Positions 17,481-28,335 of a stretch of DNA of 64,000 nt are shown here, one piece after another. Numbering within the stretch: the stretch's first letter is position 1; each line of letters begins with the position of its first letter. The translations under genes were made by a program, and so were the position numbers. The stretch comes from Alphaproteobacteria bacterium (GTDB taxonomy: Bacteria; Pseudomonadota; Alphaproteobacteria; Rhizobiales; Methyloligellaceae): positions 1 through 64,000 of the forward strand of contig VGDX01000010.1 of NCBI GenBank assembly GCA_016869535.1, written 5' to 3'. The notes beneath the pieces were generated by a model. The model had not been told where the DNA came from. It did not search any database and was given only the letters and a program-made list of their open reading frames with translations.

Positions 17481-18965
17481 ATGGCTCTGCATCGTCTCAG
17501 CCGCTTGGTAGACCGGTCCTGGCCGGCTGCCGCCGTTCTCGCGGCTTTGCTCGCCGTTGGCACGGCTACGGCGCGCGGGCCGGATTCGGTCGCCGATGTC
17601 GCCGAAGGTCTGCAGGAAACGGTGGTGAACATCTCCACCACCCAGACCCTCAAAGGAACCAAGGATACCGCTCCCGGCACGCCGGGACCGGAGGGCTCGC
17701 CCTTCGAGGAATTCTTCGACGATTTCTTCGATGAAGAGGGCAGCGACGGCGTTCCCCGCAAGGTGAGTTCGCTCGGCTCTGGCTTTGTCATGGATCCGTC
17801 AGGGCTGATCGTCACCAACCATCATGTCATCGAGGGCGCCGACGAGATCATCGTCAACTTCACCGACGGCACCAAGCTGAAGGTCGAAAAGATCCTCGGC
17901 CACGATCCCAAGACCGATCTCGCCCTTCTGAAGGTCGCGCCCAAGAAGCCGCTCAAGTCCGTCTCCTTCGGCGACTCCTCCAGGATGCGGGTGGGCGACT
18001 GGGTGATGGCCATCGGCAATCCCTTCGGCCTCGGCGGCAGCGTAACCGTCGGCATCATCTCCGCCACCAAGCGCGACATCAATGCCGGTCCCTACGACGA
18101 TTTCCTCCAGACCGACGCCGCCATCAATCGCGGCAATTCCGGCGGCCCGCTGTTCAACATGGACGGCCAGGTCATCGGCGTGAATACCGCGATCATCTCG
18201 CCGACCGGCGGCTCGATCGGCATCGGCTTTGCCGTGCCGTCGAACAGCGCCCTGCAGGTCCTTGACCAGCTCAAGCTCTATGGCGAGACGCGCCGCGGCT
18301 GGCTCGGCGTGCATGTGCAGAACGTGACCGAGGAGATCGCACTGAGCCTCGGGCTGCAAGAGCCGCACGGCGCGATGGTCGCCAAGGTGTCGCCAGACAG
18401 TCCCGCCGCAGCCGGCGGCGTTCAACCCAGCGACGTGATCCTCAAATTCGACGGGCAATCGATCGAGAACATGCGCGACCTGCCGCGTGCTGTCGCGGCC
18501 ACGCCGGTCGGCAAGATCGTGCCGCTCGAATTGCTGCGCGAGGGTAAAACCGTCGATGTCACCGTGACGATCGCGCGCCTGCCCGCCGACGAAGAGGACG
18601 AAGACATCATCGAGGATGACGCCGACATCGAAGAGGATGACGCGGAGAGCCAATTGCTGCCGGGACGGGAAGATCTGCTCGGTCTGTCGATCTCGCCGCT
18701 AACCGAGGAATTGCGCAGCCAATTCGGCATCGGCAAGACCATCGAGGGCGTGATCATCACCGAGGTCAAGCCCGACAGTCCGGCCGCGCAGAAGAATGTG
18801 AAGGCGGGCGACGTGATCGTCGAGGTGACCCAGGAGAAGGTGACGCAGCCCGCGGACGTGATGGAGCGGCTGCTCGCGATCAAGAAGTCGGGGCGCCGCT
18901 CGGTTCTGCTGCTTCTTTCCGACGCCAAGGGCGAGCTCCGTTTCGTCGCCGTACCGACGGGCTGA
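17481..18965 (+). CDS. Do-type periplasmic serine protease (DegP/MucD-like)
   Basis: The 494-residue protein has a signal peptide (PAAAVLAALLAVGTATA), a trypsin-like domain with the triad in TNHHVIEG (His), DPKTDLALLKV (Asp) and GNSGGPLF (Ser), and two PDZ domains (about 285-375 and 410-490). It degrades or chaperones misfolded periplasmic proteins. Between the PDZ domains is a run of about 20 mostly Asp and Glu residues, which is unusual. I start at 17481 (GAGG upstream, signal peptide directly after); an in-frame GTG at 17400 overlaps the previous gene. Confidence 0.95.
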   Translation: MALHRLSRLVDRSWPAAAVLAALLAVGTATARGPDSVADVAEGLQETVVNISTTQTLKGTKDTAPGTPGPEGSPFEEFFDDFFDEEGSDGVPRKVSSLGSGFVMDPSGLIVTNHHVIEGADEIIVNFTDGTKLKVEKILGHDPKTDLALLKVAPKKPLKSVSFGDSSRMRVGDWVMAIGNPFGLGGSVTVGIISATKRDINAGPYDDFLQTDAAINRGNSGGPLFNMDGQVIGVNTAIISPTGGSIGIGFAVPSNSALQVLDQLKLYGETRRGWLGVHVQNVTEEIALSLGLQEPHGAMVAKVSPDSPAAAGGVQPSDVILKFDGQSIENMRDLPRAVAATPVGKIVPLELLREGKTVDVTVTIARLPADEEDEDIIEDDADIEEDDAESQLLPGREDLLGLSISPLTEELRSQFGIGKTIEGVIITEVKPDSPAAQKNVKAGDVIVEVTQEKVTQPADVMERLLAIKKSGRRSVLLLLSDAKGELRFVAVPTG

Positions 18966-18977
18966 GATCCGCAACTC

Positions 18978-19886
18978 ATGGCCATGAGCCGGCCCAAGGC
19001 CGTCCTGATTGCCGGGCCTACGTCATGCGGCAAATCGGCGGCGGCGCTTAAGCTCGCCGCGGCGCTTGGCGGCACAATCATCAACGCCGATTCCATGCAG
19101 GTCTATCGCGAGCTTGCGGTCTTGACCGCGCGGCCTTCGCCCGAAGACGAAGCCGTAGCACCGCATCGTCTTTACGGTTTCGTCCCGGCGCATGAGGCCT
19201 ACTCCGTCGGCCGCTGGCTCGATGATGTGTCAGCCGCTATCGCGGAGAGCGAGGGCAGCGTGCCGATCCTGGTCGGCGGCACCGGACTTTATTTCAAGGC
19301 GCTGCTCGAAGGCCTGGCGCCGGTCCCCGACATTCCGGAGCCTATCCGCGCCTATTGGCGGGAACAGGCCAATACACTCGGCCCCGAGGGTCTCTATCGC
19401 GAGCTTGCGCAACGCGATCCGGCCATGGCCATGCGGCTCAAACCCTCGGATCCCCAGCGCGTCGTGCGCGCGCTCGAAGTGATCGAGGCGACCGGCACAT
19501 CGCTCGCCGAATGGCAGGGCGGGGAATCGGAACCCGTGCTTTCGCCAGAGGAGGTGGTGAAGCTCGTGGTTGCGCCGGAGCGCGAGACGATTTATGCCCG
19601 GATCGACACGCGTTTCGATCGCATGATCGAGCAGGGCGCGCTGGAAGAAGTGCGCGCACTCATCGCTTTGCGGCTCGATCCCGGACTGCCGGTGATGCGG
19701 GCGCATGGGGTGCGCGAGCTTGCCGCTCACCTGGTGGGTGTCTGCTCCTTGGAAGAAGCGACGACCAAGGCCAAGACCGAGAGCCGGCGCTACGCCAAGC
19801 GGCAGATGACCTGGCTCAGACGCTTCATGACCGACTGGGACTGGTTCCCCGACGAAGCCGCCATAGCGGATGCGATCACACCGTGA
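18978..19886 (+). CDS. miaA: tRNA dimethylallyltransferase
   Basis: MiaA adds dimethylallyl to A37 of tRNAs reading UNN codons. The 302-residue protein carries the P-loop [11 protein letters not shown] (residues 12-22; the more usual form is GPTASGKS), [35 protein letters not shown], and the C-terminal [12 protein letters not shown]. It follows degP by 12 bp. The last 11 bp overlap the 3' end of kup, which is on the other strand. Confidence 0.96.
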   Translation: MAMSRPKAVLIAGPTSCGKSAAALKLAAALGGTIINADSMQVYRELAVLTARPSPEDEAVAPHRLYGFVPAHEAYSVGRWLDDVSAAIAESEGSVPILVGGTGLYFKALLEGLAPVPDIPEPIRAYWREQANTLGPEGLYRELAQRDPAMAMRLKPSDPQRVVRALEVIEATGTSLAEWQGGESEPVLSPEEVVKLVVAPERETIYARIDTRFDRMIEQGALEEVRALIALRLDPGLPVMRAHGVRELAAHLVGVCSLEEATTKAKTESRRYAKRQMTWLRRFMTDWDWFPDEAAIADAITP

Positions 19887-21792
19887 CTTGCGTGCCGATC
19901 TCGACCACGCGGTCGGTGGGCAGCTGGAAATAGCTCGATGCGTCGTCGGCGTTGTGCGCGAGGAAGATGTAGAGCCGGTCCTGCCAGGTCGGCATGGCCG
20001 AGCGCGGGTCCGACCTGACCGAACGCCGCGACAGGAAGAACGACGTCGACATGATGTCGAACGCCCAGCCCTGCTTGCGGGCCACGGCCAAAGCCTTCGG
20101 CACGTTCGGCCGCTCCATGAAACCGAAATGCAGCACGAGCCGCATGAACTTGCCGCTAACGGGGGTCAATTGCACGCGGTCCTTGAGGGCCACGCGCGGG
20201 ATGTCTTCGTTGATAATGGTCAGAATGACGTTGTGCTCGTGCAGCACCTTGTTGTGCTTGAGGTTATGCAGCAGCGCGGTCGGCGCGAATTCCGGATCGG
20301 CGGTGAGGAACACGGCGGTACCGGGCACGAGATGCGGCGGCTTTTCCTCGATCTTCTTGATGAGCGGCTCGAACGGCACCTCGACACGGCGCGTCTTCTG
20401 CGCCAGCAGGCGTGTGCCGCGCCGCCACGTATACATCACCAGCACCAGCGCCGCGCCGACCAGGACCGGCATCCAGGCGCCTTCGAAGAATTCGAGCGTG
20501 CTCGCGAGCACGAATGTGGAGTCCACCACGATGAGCGGGACCATCAGCGCCGCGACCGACCAGAGCGGCCAGCGCCACAGCTTCCAGATGACGATGAAGC
20601 CGAGAATACCCGCGGTCGATTCTGTGGTCGCCACGGCAAGCACGTAAGCCGCGGCGAGTTCGCTCGAGGAGCGGAACATGAACACGAGCAGCAGCACGCC
20701 GGTCAGCAGCAGCCAATTTACCCGCGGCATATAGATCTGCCCGAACAGCTCCTCGGAGGTATGGCGCACCTCCATGCGCGGCAGGAAGCCGAGTTGCATG
20801 GCTTGCCGGGTGATGGAATAGGCGCCGGTGATGACGGCCTGGCTGGCGATGGCCGTGGCGGCGGTGGCCAGCGCCACCATCGGGTAAAGCGCCCATTCCG
20901 GATAGAGAAGGTAGAAGGGGTTGGCGAGGGTTTCGGGATTGGCCAGGACCAGAGCGCCCTGGCCGAAATAATTGAGCAGCAGTGCCGGCAGGACGAAATA
21001 GAGCCACGCGGTCTGGATTGGCTTCCGGCCGAAATGGCCGAGATCGTTGTAGAGCGCCTCGGACCCCGTAACGACGAGGAAGACCGCGGCCAGGGTGATG
21101 AGCCCGATGATGCCGTGCTGGAACAGGAAGCTGATGCCGTGAATCGGATTTAACGCGACAAGAATGTCGGGATTGGCCGCGATCTGGGCCACGCCGGCCA
21201 CGGCGATCACGATGAACCAGATCACCATGATCGGCGCGAAGAAGGTCGAGACGCGCGCCGTGCCAAACGACTGCACCGAGAACAGCAAGACGAGAATGAT
21301 CACGGTCAGCGGCAACACATACGGACCGAAGGCTGCGGTTGCCACATGAAGTCCCTCGACTGCCGACAGCACAGACAGCGCCGGCGTGATCAGCGTCGAG
21401 CCGTAGAACATGGACGCGCCGACGATGCCGAGCGCGATCACAAGCGGCGTGCGCTTGCCGAGGGCGCGGAAGGCGAGAGCGGTCAGCGCCAGCGTGCCAC
21501 CTTCGCCGTTATTGTCCGCGCGAAGCAGGACCAGCACATATTTGATCGTGACGACGACGATCAACGACCAGAAGATCAGCGACAGCACGCCGAGCACGAT
21601 CTGTTCCGTGACCGGGCCAGTACCGCTCGCGGCGCTCACAGCCTCGCGTAGCGCATAAAGCGGGCTCGTGCCGATATCGCCATAGACGACACCGACCGAA
21701 CCGAAGGTGAGCGCCCAAAAGGCGCGCTGATTGAGCGCCGGAGCGTCAACGCCGTTCGCGTGAGAGTGTGGGTCTGAGCGGTCGGCCTGCAT
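19876..21792 (-). CDS. kup: Kup-type low-affinity potassium transporter
   Basis: The protein (638 residues from this start) belongs to the KUP/HAK family of K+/H+ symporters: [27 protein letters not shown] at the N-terminus, [11 protein letters not shown], about 12 transmembrane segments, and a soluble C-terminal domain with TSFFLSRR near the end. The frame is open to an ATG at 21867; the first 25 residues of that version are not family-like, so 21792 is preferred. It is divergent from ilvB and convergent with miaA. Confidence 0.95.
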   Translation of the reverse strand: MQADRSDPHSHANGVDAPALNQRAFWALTFGSVGVVYGDIGTSPLYALREAVSAASGTGPVTEQIVLGVLSLIFWSLIVVVTIKYVLVLLRADNNGEGGTLALTALAFRALGKRTPLVIALGIVGASMFYGSTLITPALSVLSAVEGLHVATAAFGPYVLPLTVIILVLLFSVQSFGTARVSTFFAPIMVIWFIVIAVAGVAQIAANPDILVALNPIHGISFLFQHGIIGLITLAAVFLVVTGSEALYNDLGHFGRKPIQTAWLYFVLPALLLNYFGQGALVLANPETLANPFYLLYPEWALYPMVALATAATAIASQAVITGAYSITRQAMQLGFLPRMEVRHTSEELFGQIYMPRVNWLLLTGVLLLVFMFRSSSELAAAYVLAVATTESTAGILGFIVIWKLWRWPLWSVAALMVPLIVVDSTFVLASTLEFFEGAWMPVLVGAALVLVMYTWRRGTRLLAQKTRRVEVPFEPLIKKIEEKPPHLVPGTAVFLTADPEFAPTALLHNLKHNKVLHEHNVILTIINEDIPRVALKDRVQLTPVSGKFMRLVLHFGFMERPNVPKALAVARKQGWAFDIMSTSFFLSRRSVRSDPRSAMPTWQDRLYIFLAHNADDASSYFQLPTDRVVEIGTQVTV

Positions 21793-21981
21793 TCGGTTGG
21801 AGATTCGTTTTGGGAATGGCGCGTAAACGCCGAAGGCAGCGCCGTAGCCTCGAAGGGATTGCGACATAGGCGCAAAGCGCCGCTTTGTCCAGACGGCCCA
21901 ATCCGGCCCCTGTGATTAACCTTGGCGCAAACGAGCAATAAAAATCCGAATAACCTATGGTTCGGGTAATTTTAATAATAT

Positions 21982-22015
21982 AAATGCGCATGAATGTTGT
22001 CATTCATTCGCATTT
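21982..22015. repeat. 34-bp near-perfect palindrome in the kup-ilvB intergenic region
   Basis: The arms AAATGCGCATGAATG and CATTCATTCGCATTT are reverse complements with one mismatch (14 of 15), separated by TTGT. The surrounding DNA is AT-rich compared with the window. It lies 126 bp before ilvB and 190 bp before kup. It could be an operator for either gene or a strong RNA hairpin. Confidence 0.7.
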
Positions 22016-22036
22016 GCCGTTGACCCTCTGTGGGCC

Positions 22037-22125
22037 AAGCCTTAGGGTGCGCGCCTTATTCAGGCTTTTCCGCCATTCCTTTTGCTTGAACCGGGCAGCG
22101 GACATCGAGCCGCGGGCCCGGTTTT
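22037..22125 (+). promoter_or_regulatory. Two terminator-like hairpins in the ilvB leader
   Basis: AAGCCT (22037-22042) can pair with AGGCTT (22062-22067), followed by TTC. Next CCGGGC (22091-22096) pairs with GCCCGG (22116-22121), followed directly by TTTT. The second ends 16 nt before the ilvB ATG and overlaps where a ribosome would bind. Intrinsic-terminator-like structures at this place suggest transcription attenuation of the ilv operon, but I found no convincing leader peptide rich in Ile, Val or Leu. Confidence 0.45.
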
Positions 22126-22141
22126 GTCAGTGAGTTGAGAC

Positions 22142-23908
22142 ATGTCACGCGCGATGACAGGCGCCCAGATGGTGCTCGAGGCGCTCGCCGATCAGGGTGT
22201 CGAGCATATTTTCGGCTATCCCGGCGGCGCCGTCCTGCCGATCTATGACGAGCTGTTCCAGCAGGACCGGATCAAGCACATCCTCGTCCGCCACGAGCAG
22301 GGCGCGGTGCACGCGGCCGAAGGCTATGCGCGCTCGACCGGCAAGGTCGGCTGCGTGCTGGTCACGTCGGGTCCCGGCGCGACCAACGCGGTCACCGGAC
22401 TGACCGATGCGCTGATGGACTCCGTGCCGATCGTCTGCATCACCGGACAGGTGCCGACCCATCTCATCGGCAACGACGCGTTTCAGGAATGCGACACGGT
22501 CGGCATCACGCGGCCCTGCACCAAGCACAATTATCTCGTCAAGGACGTGAATGCTCTGCCGCGCATCCTGCACGAGGCGTTCTATGTTGCCCGCACCGGG
22601 CGTCCGGGTCCCGTCGTTGTCGACATCCCCAAGGACATCCAGTTTCAGAAGGGCGAATATACGGGTTTGAGCAATTCGCAGCACAAGAGCTACAACCCGC
22701 GCACCAAAGGCGACGAGCGCGCCGTTCAGACCGCCATCGAAATGATGGCGAAAGCCAAGCGGCCGCTCTTTTACACGGGCGGCGGCGTGGTCAATTCGGG
22801 GCCCGAGGCGAGCCGGCTTTTGCGTGAGCTGGTGCGGCTCACCGGCTTTCCCATCACTTCGACCTTGATGGGGCTTGGCGCTTACCCTGCCTCCGATCCG
22901 CAATGGCTCGGCATGCTCGGCATGCATGGCACGTTCGAAGCCAACAATGCCATGCACGATTGCGACGTGATGATCTGTATCGGCGCGCGCTTCGACGACC
23001 GCATCACCGGCCGGATCGACGCCTTCTCGCCCGGCTCGAAGAAGATCCATGTCGATATCGACCGTTCGTCCATCAACAAGAACGTCAGGGTCGACCTGCC
23101 CATCGTCGGCGACTGCGCGCACGTTCTGCAGCAGATGATCGACGCCTGGAACGCCAAGAAGCCCAAGGTCGACAAGTTGGCGCTGAAATCCTGGTGGACT
23201 GAGATCGACAAATGGCGGGCGCGGAACTGCCTGCATTACCGCAAGCGCGACGACGTGATCATGCCGCAATACGCCATCGAGCGGCTTTACGCGCTGACCC
23301 GCGGCCATGACGTCTACATCACCACCGAAGTCGGCCAGCATCAGATGTGGGCGGCGCAGTTCTTCAAATTCGAGGAGCCGAACCGCTGGATGACCTCGGG
23401 CGGCCTCGGCACCATGGGTTACGGTCTGCCGTCTGCGGTCGGCGTGCAGGTCGCCCATCCCGACTCGCTCGTCATCGACATCGCCGGCGAGGCGTCCGTG
23501 CTGATGACCATGCAGGAGATGTCGACGGCGGCGCAATACGACCTGCCGATCAAGATCTTCATTTTGAATAATGAATATATGGGCATGGTCCGCCAGTGGC
23601 AGGAGCTCCTGCATGGCGGCCGCTATTCGCATTCCTACACCGCCGCGCTGCCTGATTTCGTCAAGCTCGCCGAAGCCTATCAGGCGGTCGGCATCAGGGC
23701 GGAGAAGCCGTCCGAACTCGACGACGCCATCCGTGAGATGATCGCGGTGAAGAGGCCGGTCATCTTCGATTGCCGGGTCGACAAGCATGCCAATTGCTTC
23801 CCCATGATCCCGAGCGGGGAAGCACACAACAACATGCTGATGGGCGACGATGTCAGCGAAGAGGACCTCGAAAAGGCCATCACCGAAGAAGGCAAGGTGA
23901 TGGTGTAG
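22142..23908 (+). CDS. ilvB: Acetolactate synthase, large (catalytic) subunit
   Basis: This ThDP-dependent enzyme makes acetolactate or acetohydroxybutyrate, the first common step of Val/Leu/Ile synthesis. The 588-residue protein has the N-terminal VEHIFGYPGGAVLPIYD with the catalytic Glu in RHEQGAVHAAEGYAR, an FAD-binding central domain, and the ThDP motif beginning GEASVLMTMQEM and ending in LNNEYMGMVRQWQ. The ThDP motif normally starts GDGS/GDA, so GEAS is a small variation. It forms an operon with ilvN (6 bp) and probably ilvC. Confidence 0.97.
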   Translation: MSRAMTGAQMVLEALADQGVEHIFGYPGGAVLPIYDELFQQDRIKHILVRHEQGAVHAAEGYARSTGKVGCVLVTSGPGATNAVTGLTDALMDSVPIVCITGQVPTHLIGNDAFQECDTVGITRPCTKHNYLVKDVNALPRILHEAFYVARTGRPGPVVVDIPKDIQFQKGEYTGLSNSQHKSYNPRTKGDERAVQTAIEMMAKAKRPLFYTGGGVVNSGPEASRLLRELVRLTGFPITSTLMGLGAYPASDPQWLGMLGMHGTFEANNAMHDCDVMICIGARFDDRITGRIDAFSPGSKKIHVDIDRSSINKNVRVDLPIVGDCAHVLQQMIDAWNAKKPKVDKLALKSWWTEIDKWRARNCLHYRKRDDVIMPQYAIERLYALTRGHDVYITTEVGQHQMWAAQFFKFEEPNRWMTSGGLGTMGYGLPSAVGVQVAHPDSLVIDIAGEASVLMTMQEMSTAAQYDLPIKIFILNNEYMGMVRQWQELLHGGRYSHSYTAALPDFVKLAEAYQAVGIRAEKPSELDDAIREMIAVKRPVIFDCRVDKHANCFPMIPSGEAHNNMLMGDDVSEEDLEKAITEEGKVMV

Positions 23909-23914
23909 TCGGCC

Positions 23915-24457
23915 ATGACCCAGCCCGGATCGGCATACCCGCTCGAGAAGAAGGAGCAGCGGAGCGAGACGCACACCATGAGCGTGCTCGTGGACAACGA
24001 GCCCGGTGTGCTCGCGCGCGTCATCGGGCTATTCTCCGGCCGCGGCTACAATATCGAGTCGCTCACCGTGTCCGAGACCGAGCACGAGGCGCATCTGTCG
24101 CGCATCACCATCGTCACGTCGGGGCCGCCCATGGTGATCGAGCAGATCCAGCATCAGCTCGAGCGGCTGGTGCCGGTCCATTCGGTCATCGACCTCACCG
24201 TCAAGGGCAATGCCATCGAGCGCGAGCTGGCTCTGGTCAAAGTGGCAGGCACGGGCGAGAAGCGGGTCGAGGCCTTGCGTCTGGCGGAAGCCTTCCGCGC
24301 CAAGATCATCGACACATCGCTCGAGCATTTCGTGTTCGAGATCACCGGCAAGCAATCGAAGATCGAGCAGTTCCTCGCGCTGATGCAGCCGCTCGGCCTG
24401 GTCGAAGTGTCGCGCACGGGGCTCGCCGCCATCTCGCGCGGGCCGGAGCGGATGTAG
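23915..24457 (+). CDS. ilvN: Acetolactate synthase, small (regulatory) subunit
   Basis: The 180-residue protein has an N-terminal ACT domain (TMSVLVDNEPGVLARVIGLFSGRGYNIESLTVS) and the C-terminal ALS_ss domain with VELALVKVAG-like and FVFEITGKQSKIEQFLALMQPLGLVEVSRTG segments. It binds valine and gives feedback control of IlvB. Length and architecture are those of the IlvH/IlvN family in Alphaproteobacteria. Confidence 0.96.
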   Translation: MTQPGSAYPLEKKEQRSETHTMSVLVDNEPGVLARVIGLFSGRGYNIESLTVSETEHEAHLSRITIVTSGPPMVIEQIQHQLERLVPVHSVIDLTVKGNAIERELALVKVAGTGEKRVEALRLAEAFRAKIIDTSLEHFVFEITGKQSKIEQFLALMQPLGLVEVSRTGLAAISRGPERM

Positions 24458-24519
24458 CTGCTTCGGGCTTGTCTTTTTATGTCGCGGGCGGCACAACGCG
24501 GCCCAGCATCAGGAGCTGA

Positions 24520-25560
<1,041 letters not shown>

Positions 25561-25586
25561 CTTCGCTAGCTTTTCGGAGGAGAACG

Positions 25587-26342
25587 ATGACGCGCTTGGG
25601 CTCTACAACCATCTTGGCATTCTGCGTCCTCGCGCTGACCATGACTCTCCTCACTCCCGATTTGGCCACGGCCGAGCCGAGCGAGGAGCAGGTCGCCGCG
25701 ATCAAGGCCAATTGCCGTTCCGACTTCATGTCGAAATGCCGGGGCGTGCCGCGCGGCGGGGCGGAAGCCATGCAATGCCTCAAGAACAATTTTGCGAATG
25801 TTTCGTCGGGATGTCAGCAGGCGCTCAAGCCCTTGATGGCCGCTGCCCCCGCCAAGGCGCCCGCGCCGGCGCCTGCCGCCCAACCGGAACCCGCGCCCGC
25901 GCCTCAGCCGGAACCGGCAGCAACGCCCGCTCCCGCCGCTCCTGCCGAGCCAAAACCGGAGACCGCGGCCACGCCGCCACCAAGCGCGCCAGTCTCGGAA
26001 TCCGCGCCTGCCGCGCCTCCCAAGGCGGCGGCAACGCCGGCCGCACCCCAACCAGCTGCCAAGGCCCCGGCCAAGGCAAAGATTGAGGAACCGGCGGCGG
26101 TGCAAGAACCGGCTGCCACGGCGAAGCCGGCCGCGCCTCCCGTTGCCGCCGAGGAAACGACCATCATCGGCTTCATCCCGCCACGCAAGAAACTGATGAT
26201 CCTGAAGAACTGCCGCCAGGATATCGACACCCATTGCGGCGACGTGAGTTACGGCGAGGGGCGCCAGCTTAGTTGTCTCATCAGTCACAAGGCGTCGCTC
26301 TCGCCCGATTGCCAGGGCGCGCTGGCGAAGCTCACGCGCTAA
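25587..26342 (+). CDS. Secreted Cys-rich-repeat protein with long Pro/Ala-rich linker
   Basis: The 251-residue protein has a signal peptide ending near DLATAEP, an N-terminal Cys-rich module (IKANCRSDFMSKCRGVP...AMQCLKNN...GCQQAL), a linker of about 110 residues of Ala, Pro, Glu and Lys, and a second Cys-rich module (LKNCRQDIDTHCGDV...QLSCLISH...DCQGAL). The two modules are copies of the 'cysteine-rich repeat' found in GLG1-like and many rhizobial exported proteins. GGAGGAG precedes the ATG at 25587. Function is unknown; it may bind metals or sit in the cell wall. Confidence 0.8.
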   Translation: MTRLGSTTILAFCVLALTMTLLTPDLATAEPSEEQVAAIKANCRSDFMSKCRGVPRGGAEAMQCLKNNFANVSSGCQQALKPLMAAAPAKAPAPAPAAQPEPAPAPQPEPAATPAPAAPAEPKPETAATPPPSAPVSESAPAAPPKAAATPAAPQPAAKAPAKAKIEEPAAVQEPAATAKPAAPPVAAEETTIIGFIPPRKKLMILKNCRQDIDTHCGDVSYGEGRQLSCLISHKASLSPDCQGALAKLTR

Positions 26343-26349
26343 TCCGCCC

Positions 26350-26880
26350 ATGCTGATCACGCGCTATGCCAAGATGATCATGAGCCTGTCGCTCGCCGCG
26401 TTCTGCCTGCTCGTTGCCTTCGACAACATCACCGACTACGGCACCAACTACGCCGCCGTGCAGCACGTGTTGAGCATGGACACGACCTTCCCCGGCAACG
26501 CGCTGATGTACCGGGCGATCACCAATCCCGCGCTGTGGCATCTGGCTTATGCCGTCATCATCGCCGTCGAAATCATCCTCGGATTCCTGTTCCTGGCCGG
26601 CGCGGTCCGGCTCTTCCAGGTGCGGCACGCAAGCGGAGCGGTCTTCAATCAGGCCAAAACATTATTCGTCGCCGGGGCCACGCTCGCTTTCCTCCTTTGG
26701 TATCTCGGCTTCATGGTGGTCGCCGGCGAGTGGTTCGCCATGTGGCAGTCCAAGGACTGGAACTTCCAGGAGCCGTCCTTCCGCATTTATGTCACGGTGC
26801 TCGCCGTGCTGATCTTCGTCGCGCTGCCCGACGGCGATCTTCCCGACGCAACCACCGGCACCCGCACCGATCGGAGCTGA
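26350..26880 (+). CDS. DUF2165 membrane protein, copy 1
   Basis: The 176-residue protein has four hydrophobic segments and the DUF2165 features MLITRYAKMIMSLSLAAFC, FDNITDYGTNY, HVLSMDTTFPGN, MYRAIT, and the late EWFAMWQSKDWNFQE. The function of this family is not known. It starts 7 bp after the Cys-rich gene and is followed by a paralogue, so the three are likely one transcript. Confidence 0.9.
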   Translation: MLITRYAKMIMSLSLAAFCLLVAFDNITDYGTNYAAVQHVLSMDTTFPGNALMYRAITNPALWHLAYAVIIAVEIILGFLFLAGAVRLFQVRHASGAVFNQAKTLFVAGATLAFLLWYLGFMVVAGEWFAMWQSKDWNFQEPSFRIYVTVLAVLIFVALPDGDLPDATTGTRTDRS

Positions 26881-26917
26881 CGGCGCCCGCCTCGCCAAAT
26901 CCAACACGAGCCCGCTC

Positions 26918-27472
26918 ATGTTGATCGTCCGCTATGCCAAGATCGCCATGAACCTGGCGCTTGCTGCGTTCTTCCTGCTCGTCACGTTCGATAACATCAC
27001 CGATTACGGCTCGAACTATCAGTTCGTGCAGCATGTGCTGAGCATGGACACGACCTTCCCAGGCAACGCGCTGATGTACCGGGCGATCACCGAGCCGCTG
27101 CTGTGGCACCTGGCCTACGGCATCGTTATCGCCCTGCAAGGCGTGACCGGAGTTCTTTATCTCCTGGGCGCGGTCCGGCTCTATCAGGCGCTTCGCGCGC
27201 CGGGCGCGGGGTTCGAACAGGCCAAGACCTACACCATCGCCGCCGGCACGCTCGGCTTCGTCATCTTCTTTTTCCTGTTCATGGTAATCGGCGGGGAGTG
27301 GTTCTCGATGTGGCAGTCGAAGGACTGGAACGCGCAAACGGCGGCGTTCCGCTTCTACATAGCGGTGCTCGGCGTGCTGATCTTCGTCGCGCTGCCCGAC
27401 GCCGACCTGCCGGGGAACACGGCGAAACATGGGACGCGCAAACGCCAAGACGCTGATAAAGTGGAAAGGTAG
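26918..27472 (+). CDS. DUF2165 membrane protein, copy 2
   Basis: This 184-residue protein is a close paralogue of the gene 38 bp upstream; VQHVLSMDTTFPGNALMYRA, WHLAY and EWF-MWQSKDWN segments are shared almost unchanged. It has the same four hydrophobic helices. The pair arose by tandem duplication; the sequences have since diverged mainly in the membrane segments. Confidence 0.9.
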   Translation: MLIVRYAKIAMNLALAAFFLLVTFDNITDYGSNYQFVQHVLSMDTTFPGNALMYRAITEPLLWHLAYGIVIALQGVTGVLYLLGAVRLYQALRAPGAGFEQAKTYTIAAGTLGFVIFFFLFMVIGGEWFSMWQSKDWNAQTAAFRFYIAVLGVLIFVALPDADLPGNTAKHGTRKRQDADKVER

Positions 27473-27499
27473 GGGGCGGTCCAGTCAAGGGAGGTTACG

Positions 27500-28279
27500 A
27501 TGCGTGCTGCCGTTTTCGCTCTAGTGTTCGCCCCATTCGCCACCCTCGTTGTTCCTGATACCGTTCTGGCTGAGCCGACCGACGTCACCGTGCGGGTGCT
27601 GGCCAAGGATTCCAAATTCGTCGGCACCAGCATGGGCGGCATGCGCATCGTGCTGCGCGATGCGCAGACCGGCGAGATCCTAACGACAGGCGTGACCCAA
27701 GGCGGCACCGGCGATACCGCACTCATCATGCACAAGGACAAAGGCTCGCGCGCCGTGCTGTCGGACGACTCTGCTGCCAAGTTCACCGCCACGCTCGATC
27801 TCGACGAGCCGCGCCTCATCGAAATCGAGGCCTATGGACCGCTCGGGCAGCCGCAGGCCGCCGCCCGCGTGCTCGCAACGCAATGGGTGGTGCCGGGCCG
27901 TCATCTCACCGGCGGCGACGGCTTCGTGCTTCATCTGCCCGGCATCGTAGTCGACGTGCTCGCGCCTCCTGCCCATGTCAGGGTCGGGCATGACGCGGGC
28001 ACGGTGGATGTGCGCGCCAATGTGGTGATGATGTGCGGCTGCCCGATCGAACCCGGCGGCCTATGGGATGCCGACAAGCTCGAGGTGAAGGCGATCGTCA
28101 AGCATAACGGTGAGGAGGTAAAAAAACTCGACCTGGATTTCGCCGGCGAGACGAGCCAGTTCGCCGTCAAGGTGCCGATCGGGGAGCCGGGCTTCTACGA
28201 AGTCATCGTCTATGCGCATGATCCTGGCAACGGCAATACCGGGCTCGACCGCACGACCTTCATCGTCACGGGTGGCTGA
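27500..28279 (+). CDS. Exported protein of unknown function
   Basis: The 259-residue protein has a signal peptide (VFALVFAPFATLVVPDTVLA) and a beta-rich periplasmic body. The first half looks like an immunoglobulin-like strand set (VTVRVLAKDSKFVGTSMGG...VLRDAQTGEILTTGV); the second half has MMCGCPIEPGGLWDADKLEVKAIV with a Cys-x-Cys and a closing strand set ending in YAHDPGNGNTGLDRTTFIV. I do not recognise the family. A GGGAGG ribosome-binding site precedes the ATG. Confidence 0.7.
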   Translation: MRAAVFALVFAPFATLVVPDTVLAEPTDVTVRVLAKDSKFVGTSMGGMRIVLRDAQTGEILTTGVTQGGTGDTALIMHKDKGSRAVLSDDSAAKFTATLDLDEPRLIEIEAYGPLGQPQAAARVLATQWVVPGRHLTGGDGFVLHLPGIVVDVLAPPAHVRVGHDAGTVDVRANVVMMCGCPIEPGGLWDADKLEVKAIVKHNGEEVKKLDLDFAGETSQFAVKVPIGEPGFYEVIVYAHDPGNGNTGLDRTTFIVTGG

Positions 28280-28335
28280 GGTGGAAGCAGCGAATGGGCC
28301 TTGCCCAGGCGCTGGCTTGGCCCTATTTTCCGCCC

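Noticed and set aside
25850-26140. Suspected non-coding, repetitive Ala/Pro-rich stretch
   Set aside because: The frame continues into a second Cys-rich module matching the first, so it is a real linker within a gene.
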